From contig CAXSEF010000013.1 in the NCBI GenBank assembly GCA_964236535.1, forward strand, positions 1 through 55,149: a stretch of DNA of 55,149 nucleotides. The letters are read 5' to 3'. Below the pieces are notes generated by a model that saw nothing but the letters and a program-made list of their open reading frames with translations, did no database searches and was not told the origin of the DNA. This document shows positions 8,815 through 17,568 of this stretch, one piece after another. Position numbers and translations under genes: made by a program. The stretch is from CAXSEF01 sp964236535. GTDB lineage: Bacteria; Pseudomonadota; Alphaproteobacteria; Acetobacterales; Acetobacteraceae. Each line of letters starts with the position of its first letter. Position 1 is the stretch's first letter.

Positions 8815-11490
8815 ATGAGCGACAGCCAGCGCGACACCTACGATTTCCGCACCATTGAGCCCTATTGGCAGGCCCGCTGGGTTGCCCAGGCCTGCTTCTC
8901 CGTCCCCGACGTCCCACCCGCTGACGCCCGGCCGTACTACGTCCTGGAGATGTTTCCCTACCCAAGCGGCAAGATCCACATGGGCCACGTGCGCAACTAC
9001 ACGCTCGGCGACGTCGTGGCCCGCTACAAGCGCGCCCGCGGCCACATGGTGCTGCACCCGATGGGCTGGGACGCGTTCGGCCTGCCCGCCGAGAACGCCG
9101 CCCGCGAGCGCGGCATCCACCCCTCGGAGTGGACCTTCTCCAACATAGCCGTCATGCGTGCCGAGCTGCGGTCCATGGGCTTGTCGATCGACTGGTCGCG
9201 CGAGTTCGCCACCTGCGAGCCCCGCTACTACGGCCAGCAGCAGCGCCTGTTCCTCGACCTGTTGCGCGCGGGCCTCGCCGAGCGCCGCGAGAGCTGGGTG
9301 AACTGGGATCCGGTGGACAACACCGTGCTCGCCAACGAGCAGGTGATCGACGGGCGCGGCTGGCGCTCCGGCGCGCCGGTCGAGAAGCGCCGCCTGTCGC
9401 AGTGGTTCCTGCGCATCACCGCCTTCGCCCCGGAGCTGCTCGCAGCGCTTGATACCCTTGACCGCTGGCCCGACCGGGTCCGCGCCATGCAGGCCCGCTG
9501 GATCGGCCGCAGCGAGGGCGCACGCATCCGCTTCCCGCTGCGCCCAGGCGGCAAGCTCCCTGCCCTGCCGCCCGACATCGAGGTCTACACCACGAGGCCC
9601 GACACCCTGTTCGGCATGTCCTTCCTTGCCGTCGCCGCGGAGCACCCGGTCGCCACAGCCGCCGCCGCCGGCAACCCCGAGATCGCCGCCTTCGTCGCGG
9701 AGTGCCGCTCCATGGGCACCAGCGAGGCGGTGATCGAGCAGGCCGAGAAGCGCGGCATCGACACCGGCCTGCGCGTTGCCCACCCTTTCCTGCCAGGCCG
9801 CACGTTCCCGGTCTGGATCGCGAACTTCGTGCTGATGGAATACGGCACCGGCGCGATCTTTGCCTGTCCCTGCGCCGACCAGCGCGACCTCGACTTCGCC
9901 CGCAGGTACGGCCTGCCCGTCCCCGAGGTGGTCCGCCCCGACGCTCCGGTACACCCACCGGCCGCGCCGGCGAGCACGTCATCCCCTGCTACGGAGGCGC
10001 TACCGCAGCGCGCCCATGACGGCCCTGGCACGCTGATCAACTCCGGCTTCCTCGACGGCCTGCCCACCCGCGAGGGCCGCCGCACCGCCATCGCCCGCCT
10101 GGAGGAGCTCGGCGCCGGCGAGCGCGTGACCAACTGGCGGCTGCGCGACTGGGGCGTCAGTCGCCAGCGCTACTGGGGCTGCCCGATCCCGATCGTCCAT
10201 TGCGCCGCCTGCGGCCCGGTGCCGGTGCCCGAAGCCGACCTGCCCGTGGTCCTGCCCACCGATGTCAGCTTCGACCGCACCGGCAATCCGCTCGACCACC
10301 ACCCGACCTGGAAGCACACCCCCTGCCCGGCCTGCGGCGGTCCGGCGCAGCGTGAGACCGACACCTTCGACACCTTCGTCGACAGCTCCTGGTACTTCGC
10401 CCGGTTCTGCGCGCCACACGCCGACCGCCCGCTCAACGCCGACGCGGTGCGCGCCTGGATGCCGGTCGACCAGTATATCGGCGGCATCGAGCACGCGATC
10501 CTGCACCTGCTCTACTCGCGTTTCTTCACCCGAGCCCTGCAGTCCACCGGAGCCCTCGGGGTCGCCGAACCGTTCGCCGGCCTGTTCACCCAGGGCATGG
10601 TCACCCACGAGAGCTACCGCGGCGCCGACGGCCGCTGGCTCTACCCCGACGAGACCGAGACCACCGACGGCGTCACCCGCCACCGCGACACCGGCGAGGC
10701 GGTGACCGTCGGCCGGGTCGAGGCGATGAGCAAGTCCAGGCGCAACACCGTCGACCCGGGCGCAATCATCGCCCGCTACGGCGCCGACACCGCGCGCTGG
10801 TTCATCCTGTCCGACAACCCGCCCGAGCGCGACATGCAGTGGTCCGAATCGGGCGTTGCCGGCGCCTGGCGGTTCGTCCAGCGTCTGCACCGCCTGTGCG
10901 AAGCCAGCGCCGGCGGCCCGCCTGCCCGCCCCGACAGTTTCGGCGCCGTCGCCCGCGCCCTGCGCCGCGCCACCCACCGCACCACTGCCGCGGTGACCGA
11001 GGCGCTGGACTCGTTCACCTTCAACGTCGCGGTCGCCCGACTCTACGAGCTGGCCGGCGCCATCGCCGACGCCGATCGCACGGTCGATCCCGCGGCCCTG
11101 GACCCCGCGGCGAACGGCCGGGGCGATCTCGCCTGGGCACGCTGGGAGGCGCTCTCGACCGCCGCCCGGCTGCTGGCGCCGATGATGCCGCATCTCGCCG
11201 AGGAGCTGCATGCGCGGCTGTCGCCGAACCGCGAGACAGCGTCGCTGGTGGCCACGCTGGCCTGGCCGGAGGCGGACCCGGCGCTGCTGGTCGCGAGCAC
11301 CGTCACCATCGCGGTGCAGATCATGGGCAGGCTGCGCGCCACCATCGAGGCGGCACCGGACACCCCTGCCGCAGAGGTGCTCGCCGCCGCCGAGACCGAG
11401 CCCAACGTGGCCCGGTTGCTGGATGGGCGGCAGGTGGTCAAGCGCGTCCACGTGCCGAACCGGATCGTCAACTTTGTGGTGGCCCGATGA
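8815..11490 (+). CDS. leuS: leucyl-tRNA synthetase
   Basis: 891-aa class I synthetase charging tRNA-Leu. The HIGH-type motif is in PYPSGKIHMGHVRNY (about residues 48-62). The CP1 editing domain follows, with the TTRPDTLFGMSFL threonine-rich block near residue 262. The catalytic loop is EAMSKSRRNTVDP near residue 643, where the first lysine of the usual KMSKS is replaced by alanine (codon GCG). The C-terminal tRNA-binding region ends VKRVHVPNRIVNFV, as in bacterial LeuRS. Length is standard. The start ATG at 8815 is divergent from the phosphatase remnant. The gene overlaps lptE by four bases (ATGA), so they are co-translated. Confidence 0.96.
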   Translation: MSDSQRDTYDFRTIEPYWQARWVAQACFSVPDVPPADARPYYVLEMFPYPSGKIHMGHVRNYTLGDVVARYKRARGHMVLHPMGWDAFGLPAENAARERGIHPSEWTFSNIAVMRAELRSMGLSIDWSREFATCEPRYYGQQQRLFLDLLRAGLAERRESWVNWDPVDNTVLANEQVIDGRGWRSGAPVEKRRLSQWFLRITAFAPELLAALDTLDRWPDRVRAMQARWIGRSEGARIRFPLRPGGKLPALPPDIEVYTTRPDTLFGMSFLAVAAEHPVATAAAAGNPEIAAFVAECRSMGTSEAVIEQAEKRGIDTGLRVAHPFLPGRTFPVWIANFVLMEYGTGAIFACPCADQRDLDFARRYGLPVPEVVRPDAPVHPPAAPASTSSPATEALPQRAHDGPGTLINSGFLDGLPTREGRRTAIARLEELGAGERVTNWRLRDWGVSRQRYWGCPIPIVHCAACGPVPVPEADLPVVLPTDVSFDRTGNPLDHHPTWKHTPCPACGGPAQRETDTFDTFVDSSWYFARFCAPHADRPLNADAVRAWMPVDQYIGGIEHAILHLLYSRFFTRALQSTGALGVAEPFAGLFTQGMVTHESYRGADGRWLYPDETETTDGVTRHRDTGEAVTVGRVEAMSKSRRNTVDPGAIIARYGADTARWFILSDNPPERDMQWSESGVAGAWRFVQRLHRLCEASAGGPPARPDSFGAVARALRRATHRTTAAVTEALDSFTFNVAVARLYELAGAIADADRTVDPAALDPAANGRGDLAWARWEALSTAARLLAPMMPHLAEELHARLSPNRETASLVATLAWPEADPALLVASTVTIAVQIMGRLRATIEAAPDTPAAEVLAAAETEPNVARLLDGRQVVKRVHVPNRIVNFVVAR

Positions 11491-12032
11491 TCCGCCGGAC
11501 CAGGACGCCACTGCGCCCGCGTCGCGTCCTGCTGGCACTGCCGCTCGCCGCTGTGCTCGCGGGCTGCGGCTTCCGCCCGCTCTATGACGGGTCGGGAGCG
11601 CGCGCTCAGTCGCGCGGCGGCTCGGTCCAGGAGCATCTCGACGGCATCTACGTCGAGCTGATCCCCAACCGGCTCGGGCAGCTGCTGCGCCAGGCGCTGC
11701 AGGAACGGCTCGATACCAGTGACTCGGGGGGCAAGACCTACAGTTTGGCCATCGCCTACGGCATCGAGGAGGAGCCGATCGGGGTGTTGAACACCAACGA
11801 TACCACGCGTACCCGCGCGGTTGGCCGCGGCACCTGGAGCCTCACCTCGATCGCCAGCCCCGGCGTCCCGCTCGCCAGTGGAACAGTGCGGGCGCTTGAC
11901 GGGTTCAACACCTTCGACGAGCAGGTGTTCTTCTCCGTGCTGGAAAATGAGGCGGTGCAACGCCGCCTTGCCGACAACGTCGCCGACCTGATCACCCAAA
12001 AGGTCGCGACCTACTTCCGCAACCGGGCCTGA
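11487..12032 (+). CDS. lptE: LPS-assembly lipoprotein LptE
   Basis: 181-aa predicted outer-membrane lipoprotein that plugs the LptD barrel and helps insert lipopolysaccharide. The N-terminus has a basic stretch and hydrophobic core ending in the lipobox LAGC (cysteine about residue 27), followed by GFRPLY, the hallmark of LptE/RlpB proteins in alphaproteobacteria. The downstream region is short strands with low identity, as usual for this family. It starts at an ATG overlapping the leuS stop. Order leuS-lptE-holA is the conserved proteobacterial arrangement, which supports the call. Its TGA stop overlaps the first bases of repeat R3. Confidence 0.88.
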   Translation: MIRRTRTPLRPRRVLLALPLAAVLAGCGFRPLYDGSGARAQSRGGSVQEHLDGIYVELIPNRLGQLLRQALQERLDTSDSGGKTYSLAIAYGIEEEPIGVLNTNDTTRTRAVGRGTWSLTSIASPGVPLASGTVRALDGFNTFDEQVFFSVLENEAVQRRLADNVADLITQKVATYFRNRA

Positions 12033-12190
12033 TACCAGCGGCGGTGATGTGTTCAGGCAGGCAAGGCCAGAGGCTCTGCCTTTGACTCCGCTCAAGGCAA
12101 GCCTTGAGGATCCCTATGCTTAAGGAAAGGGTTTCCAAAGGCCTCTGGCCTTTGGTGGGTCTGGGCAAAGCCCAGCCTTGCTTTGCTAAA
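12031..12190 (-). repeat. intergenic palindromic repeat, copy R3
   Basis: Reverse-orientation copy lying between lptE and holA. It begins at the terminal motif GATACCAGCGGC, whose first two bases form part of the lptE stop codon TGA. In this order it carries the CCAGAGGCTCTGCCTTTG arm, then TCAAGGCAAGCCTTGA (alternative stem type), the central CTTAAG and CCAAAGGC/GCCTTTGG (about 12133-12154). The far end is truncated near CTTTGCTAAA. It interrupts an otherwise conserved gene pair. Confidence 0.85.
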
Positions 12191-12222
12191 CGCCGGAAGC
12201 CAGAGCTGTCGGTCGTTGACCA

Positions 12223-13221
12223 ATGAAGCTTGAACCAAGACGCCTAGCTGCGTTCCTGGCCGACCCTGGGGGCTGCCGGGTCGTGCTCCTGCACGGCGAG
12301 GATGCCGGCCTGATCCACAACCACGCCACCGCCCTGACACGCGCCGTTGCCGGCAGTCAGGACGACCCATTTCGCGTCGCCGTGCTCGATCGCGAGTCGC
12401 ACGGCCGTCTCCAGGAGGAGGTCGGGGCTTTGTCGCTGATGGGCGGCCGACGGGTGGTGCGGCTGCGCGATGTCGGCGAGACCCTGCTGTCCGGCCTCAG
12501 GCGCGCCCTGGAGTTGGGTGGCGACACGCTGCTGGTGCTGGAGGCGCCGGGGCTGGGTGCCGGAAAGCTGCGCAGCTTCGTCGAGGCGCTGGCGTCGGGC
12601 TATGCGATCGCCTGCTATCCGGAGGAAGGCCGGGCGCTTGAGGCCACGATCCGCGCCCTGCTCGCGGAACGTCAGGCTGGCATCGAGCCGGCGGCGCTGG
12701 AGTGGCTATCCGACCAGCTCGGTTCGGACCGTGAATCGACCCGGGTCGAAGCCGAGAAGCTGTCGCTCTATGTCGGACCCGGCGGAGTCGTGGATCTCGA
12801 GGCTGCGCAGGCCTGCGTTGGCGACGCCGCCAAGGTGTCCCTGGACGAGGCCCTGTTCGCGGCCACCGCCGGCGATCTTGCCACCCTCGACCGTGCGCTG
12901 GAGCGCAGCCTGGCCGAGGGCCTGAATGCCATTGCCGTCGTCCGTCCGGCGCTGTCCCATCTGCAGCGTCTGCACCAGGCGAGGCTGATGATGGCCGACG
13001 GCCTCTCCGCCGTCGAGGCGATGCGGACGCTTCGCCCGCCCGTGTTCTTCCGCCGCACCGCGCAGTTCACCCGGGCGCTGTCATCCTGGTCGGCCGCGGG
13101 CCTGCTGCGCGCAATCGAGGAGGCACGGCTGGTGGAAGTCGCCTGCAAGACCACCGGTGCCCGCCCGGAGCTGCTGTGCCGCCGCTTCCTCTCGATGATC
13201 GCCCAGCAAGCCACCCACTGA
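12223..13221 (+). CDS. holA: DNA polymerase III subunit delta
   Basis: 332-aa clamp-loader delta subunit, which opens the beta sliding clamp during replication. The N-terminus MKLEPRRLAAFLADP and VVLLHGEDAGLI near residue 21 match the alphaproteobacterial HolA start (usual L.G.D..L). The LSLMGGRRVVRLR segment is the conserved delta block, and the C-terminal helical collar (ELLCRRFLSMIAQQ) is intact. It lacks a P-loop, as expected for delta. It is co-directional with leuS-lptE but separated by 190 bp occupied by repeat R3. It is convergent with parB, with only 18 bases between stops. Confidence 0.9.
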   Translation: MKLEPRRLAAFLADPGGCRVVLLHGEDAGLIHNHATALTRAVAGSQDDPFRVAVLDRESHGRLQEEVGALSLMGGRRVVRLRDVGETLLSGLRRALELGGDTLLVLEAPGLGAGKLRSFVEALASGYAIACYPEEGRALEATIRALLAERQAGIEPAALEWLSDQLGSDRESTRVEAEKLSLYVGPGGVVDLEAAQACVGDAAKVSLDEALFAATAGDLATLDRALERSLAEGLNAIAVVRPALSHLQRLHQARLMMADGLSAVEAMRTLRPPVFFRRTAQFTRALSSWSAAGLLRAIEEARLVEVACKTTGARPELLCRRFLSMIAQQATH

Positions 13222-13239
13222 GCGGCCGCTGCGAGGCAC

Positions 13240-14160
13240 CTATGCCTTGAGCAGGGCCACGATGGCGTCGAGCTGCTCAAGGGTGCAGTAGTCCAGCCTG
13301 ATCGAGCCGCCACGCCCGTCGAAGGCGATCCGAACCCGCAGGCCGAGATGCCCGCCCACCTCCCGCTCGATCGTGCGCGCCTCGCTCTCCTCCTCGCGCC
13401 GCCGCCTGCCGGCGGGCGAACGCGGCAGTGTCAGCGCCTCGGTCTGGCGCACGTTCAGGCCGCGCGCGATGACCTGCAGCGCCGCCTTTGCCGGCTCCGG
13501 ATGAGCGAGCAGTGCCCGGGCGTGGCCCGCGGAGAGCGCCCCGTTCTGCACCTCCGTGCGAACCGCGGCCGGTAGATTGAGCAGCCGCAGAATGTTCGCC
13601 ACATGGCTGCGCGACCTGCCGATCACGCCGCCCAGCGTCTCCTGCGTCAGCCCGAACTCCTGGGTCAGGCGGAGATAGCCCTCCGCCTCCTCGATCGGGT
13701 TGAGGTTCTCGCGCTGCAGGTTCTCGACCAGCGAGGCGGCCATCGCCTCGGTGTCCGTCATCTCGCGCAGCAGCACCGGGATCTCGGCCAGCCCTGCCGC
13801 CTGTGCCGCGCGCCAGCGCCGCTCGCCGGCGATGATCTGGTGTCGTCCGACGAGCCCCGGAGCCGAGCGGGCAAGGATCGGTTGCAGTATGCCTTGACGC
13901 CGCACCGACTCGGTAAGCTCGGCGAGCGACTCCGCGTTGATGGCGTTGCGCGGCTGGAACGGCCCCGGCTCCAGCGCGTCGACCGCCAGCACGCGGAGCG
14001 GCGCCGGTGTCGCCGCCTCGCCAAGCAGCGCGGCCAGTCCCCGCCCCAGCCTTGGCGATGCGGGCCGTGCCGCCTTGGCCGTGGGAGCATCAAGCCGGCC
14101 CTCCGGCGCGACTCCGCCACTCTGGCAACGGCCAGCCTGATCGACACGATTCTGGCTCAT
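13240..14160 (-). CDS. parB: chromosome partition protein ParB
   Basis: 306-aa CTP-dependent DNA clamp that loads at parS and partners ParA in origin segregation. The N-terminal basic segment PRLGRGLAALLGE is the ParA-contacting region. The CTP-binding/ParB box contains QPRNAINAESLAELTESV and GERRWRAAQ (about residues 115-123). ENLQRENLNPIEEAEGY precedes the helix-turn-helix SRSHVANILRLLNLP. The C-terminal dimerisation domain ends ...QLDAIVALLKA. It lies 19 bases downstream of parA in the same orientation. Its likely target, parS, is at 15594-15609. Confidence 0.96.
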   Translation of the reverse strand: MSQNRVDQAGRCQSGGVAPEGRLDAPTAKAARPASPRLGRGLAALLGEAATPAPLRVLAVDALEPGPFQPRNAINAESLAELTESVRRQGILQPILARSAPGLVGRHQIIAGERRWRAAQAAGLAEIPVLLREMTDTEAMAASLVENLQRENLNPIEEAEGYLRLTQEFGLTQETLGGVIGRSRSHVANILRLLNLPAAVRTEVQNGALSAGHARALLAHPEPAKAALQVIARGLNVRQTEALTLPRSPAGRRRREEESEARTIEREVGGHLGLRVRIAFDGRGGSIRLDYCTLEQLDAIVALLKA

Positions 14161-14179
14161 GCTGCGATCCTCGTGTCGT

Positions 14180-14998
14180 TCACCCCGACCAGCCCGCGCC
14201 TCCGGTCAGCCTCTGTTCCTGCCGCATCACCTCGGCCGCCAGATGCACGTACGCCTGGGCACCTGCGGAGCGCAGATCATATAGCAGGACCGGCTTGCCG
14301 TGGCTTGGCGCCTCGGAGATGCGGATGTTGCGCGGGATCACGGTGTCATACACCTGGGCGCCGAAGAAGCCGCGCACGTCCGCCGCCACCAGCTCCGACA
14401 GGTTGTTGCGACGGTCGAACATGGTCAGCAGGATCCCCTGCAGCTGCAGGGCCGGGTTGAACGCTCGGCGCACCCGCTCCATGGTCTGCACCAGCATGCT
14501 GATGCCTTCCAGGGCGAAGTACTCGCACTGCAGCGGCGCCAGCACGCCTTGCGCCGCAACCAGGCCGTTCAGCGTGAGCAGCCCCATGCCGGGCGGGCAG
14601 TCGATCAGCACGTAGGCATAGCGGTCGGATAGCGGCGCCAGCAGGTCGCGCAGGCGGAACTCGCGGCGCTGCACGCCGACCAGCTCGAGCTCTGCGCCCG
14701 CGAGATCCGCCTCCGCCGGCAGCAGATCGAGGCCTGGCACCATGGTCGCCTGAATCAGCGCCTCGACCGGTCGTCCTTCCACCAGCGCGGCATAGGTCCC
14801 CTCTGCGCGCGCCGCGCGGCCCAGTCCCAGCCCGGTCGACGCGTTGCTCTGCGGGTCGAGATCGACCAGCAGCACGGCCGCCCCGCACGCCGCCAGCGCC
14901 GTGGCCAGGTTGATCGCCGTCGTGGTCTTGCCCACGCCACCCTTCTGGTTCGCGACGGCCAAGACACGCGCGGCCCGGGCCTGTGCTGCCGGCACCAT
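14180..14998 (-). CDS. parA: chromosome partition ATPase ParA
   Basis: 272-aa Walker-type ATPase of the ParA/MinD family that positions the chromosome origin with ParB. The deviant Walker A motif is NQKGGVGKTTT (about residues 17-27). The Walker B region is YVLIDCPPG, and LLTMFDRRNNL is also typical of chromosomal ParA. I chose the ATG at 14998 because it lies four bases after the rsmG stop and gives the usual short N-terminus. An in-frame upstream start at 15076 would overlap rsmG and add 26 residues without support. It is in the same operon as mnmG, rsmG and parB. Confidence 0.95.
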   Translation of the reverse strand: MVPAAQARAARVLAVANQKGGVGKTTTAINLATALAACGAAVLLVDLDPQSNASTGLGLGRAARAEGTYAALVEGRPVEALIQATMVPGLDLLPAEADLAGAELELVGVQRREFRLRDLLAPLSDRYAYVLIDCPPGMGLLTLNGLVAAQGVLAPLQCEYFALEGISMLVQTMERVRRAFNPALQLQGILLTMFDRRNNLSELVAADVRGFFGAQVYDTVIPRNIRISEAPSHGKPVLLYDLRSAGAQAYVHLAAEVMRQEQRLTGGAGWSG

Positions 14999-15002
14999 CG
15001 TA

Positions 15003-15620
15003 TCAGGCACGCCGCAGCCGGCAGATCCGCAGGATCGTGCCGTCTGGGCCGGTCCGGCTTGGGGTTCGCATGACATCCATGTGCCAGTCCGCCGCCGCGT
15101 CGGTCAATTCACCGTCGAGGCCGCCGCCCTTGAGCAGCAGGCAGGTGCCGCCTGGCGCGAGATGACGCGACACCAGCGGCAGCAGCCTTGCCAGCGGCGC
15201 CAGGGCACGCGCCGTGACCAGATGAGCGGCGCAGGGCGCGATTCGCTCGATCCGGTCGTTCAAGATCTCAACCGGCGCGTCGGTAAGGCGCGCCGCCTCG
15301 CGGAGGAAGGCGCACTTGCGGGCGTCGGACTCGATCAGCGTGAAGCGGATGCCAGAGGCGATCGCCAGCACCAGGCCGGGAAACCCGCCTCCCGAGCCGA
15401 GATCGACCGCGTTGTCCGCCCTTGAGGGCAGCAACGGCAGCAGCTGCAGCGAATCCTCGAAGTGACGGCTCCACAGCCGCGGGACGTCGCTTCTGGCGAC
15501 AAGGTTGATCCTAGCGTTCCAGCGGCACATCTCGCTTGCGAACAGCTTGAGCCGGTCGAGCACCGCCGGGGACAGCCCGTATCTACCCTCCGATGTTTCA
15601 CGTGAAACGTCAGCCGGCAT
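15003..15620 (-). CDS. rsmG: 16S rRNA (guanine527-N7)-methyltransferase RsmG
   Basis: 205-aa SAM-dependent methyltransferase that makes m7G527 in 16S rRNA (also called GidB). The SAM site is AVDLGSGGGFPGLVLAI (about residues 66-82), and LIESDARKCAFLREAAR is motif II. The start lies within the 3' end of mnmG. ATG 15620 (MPADVSRETSEG) is favoured; ATG 15632 four codons earlier is equally possible. The VSRET peptide is encoded by the parS palindrome, which explains the odd but common N-terminus of this protein. Co-transcribed between mnmG and parA. Confidence 0.93.
   Translation of the reverse strand: MPADVSRETSEGRYGLSPAVLDRLKLFASEMCRWNARINLVARSDVPRLWSRHFEDSLQLLPLLPSRADNAVDLGSGGGFPGLVLAIASGIRFTLIESDARKCAFLREAARLTDAPVEILNDRIERIAPCAAHLVTARALAPLARLLPLVSRHLAPGGTCLLLKGGGLDGELTDAAADWHMDVMRTPSRTGPDGTILRICRLRRA
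15594..15609. promoter_or_regulatory. parS: parS centromere site
   Basis: TGTTTCACGTGAAACG matches the bacterial parS consensus TGTTTCACGTGAAACA at 15 of 16 positions, and the inner 14 bases are a perfect palindrome. It lies inside the first codons of rsmG, about 600 bp upstream of parA. It would be the nucleation site for ParB loading, placing this region near the replication origin. The match and position are seen; the function is established for the motif. Confidence 0.93.
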
Positions 15621-17463
15621 GCTGGCGGGCATGGGCAAGAACTGCAAGTACTGCTGCCGGCGTGACTCCCGGGATGCGGTTCGCGGCGGCCAGCGTTGCC
15701 GGCCGTACCCGGTGCAGCGCTTCACGCGCTTCCGTGGTCAGCCCGCCAATCCGGGAGTAGTCCAGGCTTGCCGGCAACATGACCGCCGCCTCTGCGGCGA
15801 GACTGCGAATCTCGGCCTGCTGGCGCGGCAGATAGCCGGCATACTGCGCCTCGATCTCCAGATGCCGGCGCGCTCGCTCCGAAAGCCCGCGCAACCAGGG
15901 AAAGGCGCGATCCAGGGCGGCCGGTTGCTGCGCCTGCGCCATCAGGTCAAGCACGCTGCGCCGCCTGCCGTCGGCGGCCACGTCGATCCCATGCGCGGCG
16001 AGAGCGCCGGGCAACACGTCCTGCCGCTCCGCCCGATCTAGCGCCGTACCCAGTTCGGCGACCAGAGTGCGGTGGGCTGAGGCACGCGCCGGCCGGACAC
16101 AGCTCCACGCCTCGCCCAACCCGGCCAGCCGCAGATCGGCGTTGTCCTGGCGCAGTGTCAGCCGGAACTCGGCGCGCGACGTGAACATCCGGTATGGCTC
16201 GGTTACTCCCAGCGTGGTCAGGTCGCTCGCCAGCACCCCGAGATACGCCTGCGACCGGTCGAGCGTCACCTCCGCGCGACCCCCTGCCAGACGCGCCGCG
16301 TTGACCCCGGCCAGCAGGCCCTGCGCCGCCGCCTCCTCGTAGCCGGTCGTGCCGTTCACCTGGCCAGCCAGGAACAATCCGGGCAGCGCCTTCACCGCGA
16401 AACCTGGCGTGAGCGCCCGGGGGTCGATGTAGTCGTACTCGATCGCGTAGCCGGGCTGCAGAATGATTGCACGCTCCAGGCCCGGGATCGTGCGCAGCAT
16501 CGCCTGCTGCACCTGCTCCGGCAGGCTGGTGGAGATGCCGTTCGGGTAGATGGTGTCGTCGTTCAGCCCCTCGGGCTCCAGGAAGATCTGGTGACACGTG
16601 CGGTCGGCAAACCGCACCACCTTGTCCTCGATCGACGGGCAGTAGCGCGGGCCAAGGCCGGAGATCCCGCCGCCATACACCGCGGAGAGATGCAGATTGT
16701 CGCGGATCAGCCGGTGCGTGGCCTCAGTGGTCCGGGTAATCCGGCAGGCGATCTGCTCGTTGCATACACCCGCACCCATACGGCTGAACGCTTCGGGCTG
16801 CACGTCGCCGGGGTCCGCTATTAGCGCGTTCCAGTCCAGGCTCCTGCGGTCCAGCCGCGGTGGCGTGCCGGTCTTCAGTCGCCCGAGCGGCAACCCCAGT
16901 GCCGCGAGCCGCTCGCCGAGCAGCACCGACGGCGTCTCGCCGACTCGCCCCGCCGGCACTCGCCGGTCGCCGACATGGATCATTCCGCGCAGGAACGTGC
17001 CCGCGGTCAGCACCACCGCCGCACAGCGGAACCGCCGACCGTCGGCACAGACCACGCCTGCCACGTGCCCGTCCGCATCCAGCACCAGGTCGTCCACTGC
17101 CCCGACCTCGATTACGAGCCCGTCCACCTCGGCGAGCAGCGCCTGCACCGCCGCACGATAGAGCCGCCGGTCGGTCTGCATGCGCAGCCCCTGCACCGCC
17201 GGACCCTTGCTGCGGTTCAGCAGCTTGACATGAATCGCGGCCCGATCCGCCGCCTGCGCCATAATCCCATCGAGCGCATCGATCTCGCGCACTAGGTGCG
17301 CCTTGCCGATCCCGCCGATTGCCGGATTGCACGACATGGCTCCGATGGTGTCGAGCCGGTGGGTCAGCAGCAGCGTGCGCCCACCCACCCGGGCTGCGGC
17401 CGCTGCCGCCTCGCATCCGGCATGGCCCGCACCCACCACAACCACGTCAAACGGATCGGCCAT
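15610..17463 (-). CDS. mnmG: tRNA uridine-5-carboxymethylaminomethyl modification enzyme MnmG
   Basis: 617-aa FAD enzyme that with MnmE installs the cmnm5 group on wobble U34 of several tRNAs (also GidA). The N-terminal Rossmann motif is VVVVGAGHAGCEAA (about residues 7-20). The family signatures SCNPAIGGIGKAHLVREID, GRLKTGTPPR and QVNGTTGYEEAAAQGL are all present. The C-terminal helical MnmE-binding domain is intact to the stop that overlaps the rsmG start. Full length is normal. Head of the operon mnmG-rsmG-parA-parB; mnmE lies 430 bp upstream in the same direction, separated by repeat R4. Confidence 0.97.
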   Translation of the reverse strand: MADPFDVVVVGAGHAGCEAAAAAARVGGRTLLLTHRLDTIGAMSCNPAIGGIGKAHLVREIDALDGIMAQAADRAAIHVKLLNRSKGPAVQGLRMQTDRRLYRAAVQALLAEVDGLVIEVGAVDDLVLDADGHVAGVVCADGRRFRCAAVVLTAGTFLRGMIHVGDRRVPAGRVGETPSVLLGERLAALGLPLGRLKTGTPPRLDRRSLDWNALIADPGDVQPEAFSRMGAGVCNEQIACRITRTTEATHRLIRDNLHLSAVYGGGISGLGPRYCPSIEDKVVRFADRTCHQIFLEPEGLNDDTIYPNGISTSLPEQVQQAMLRTIPGLERAIILQPGYAIEYDYIDPRALTPGFAVKALPGLFLAGQVNGTTGYEEAAAQGLLAGVNAARLAGGRAEVTLDRSQAYLGVLASDLTTLGVTEPYRMFTSRAEFRLTLRQDNADLRLAGLGEAWSCVRPARASAHRTLVAELGTALDRAERQDVLPGALAAHGIDVAADGRRRSVLDLMAQAQQPAALDRAFPWLRGLSERARRHLEIEAQYAGYLPRQQAEIRSLAAEAAVMLPASLDYSRIGGLTTEAREALHRVRPATLAAANRIPGVTPAAVLAVLAHARQHAG

Positions 17464-17568
17464 CGATCATCCCGCACGCAAGCTGCAACGGCCAGTCCTA
17501 TAGCAGATGGGCGCGAGAAAGCAGCAGCGACACGATGCCGGCCGGCCCGAATTTTAACCCATCGTCTT

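Noticed and set aside
10000..11538. 512-codon open frame opposite leuS
   Set aside because: Antisense shadow of leuS with low-complexity Gly/Ala/Arg composition and no ribosome site.
15003..15725. Longer N-terminus for rsmG starting at 15725
   Set aside because: It would lie deep inside mnmG and adds residues not typical of RsmG; ATG 15620 or 15632 gives the normal length.
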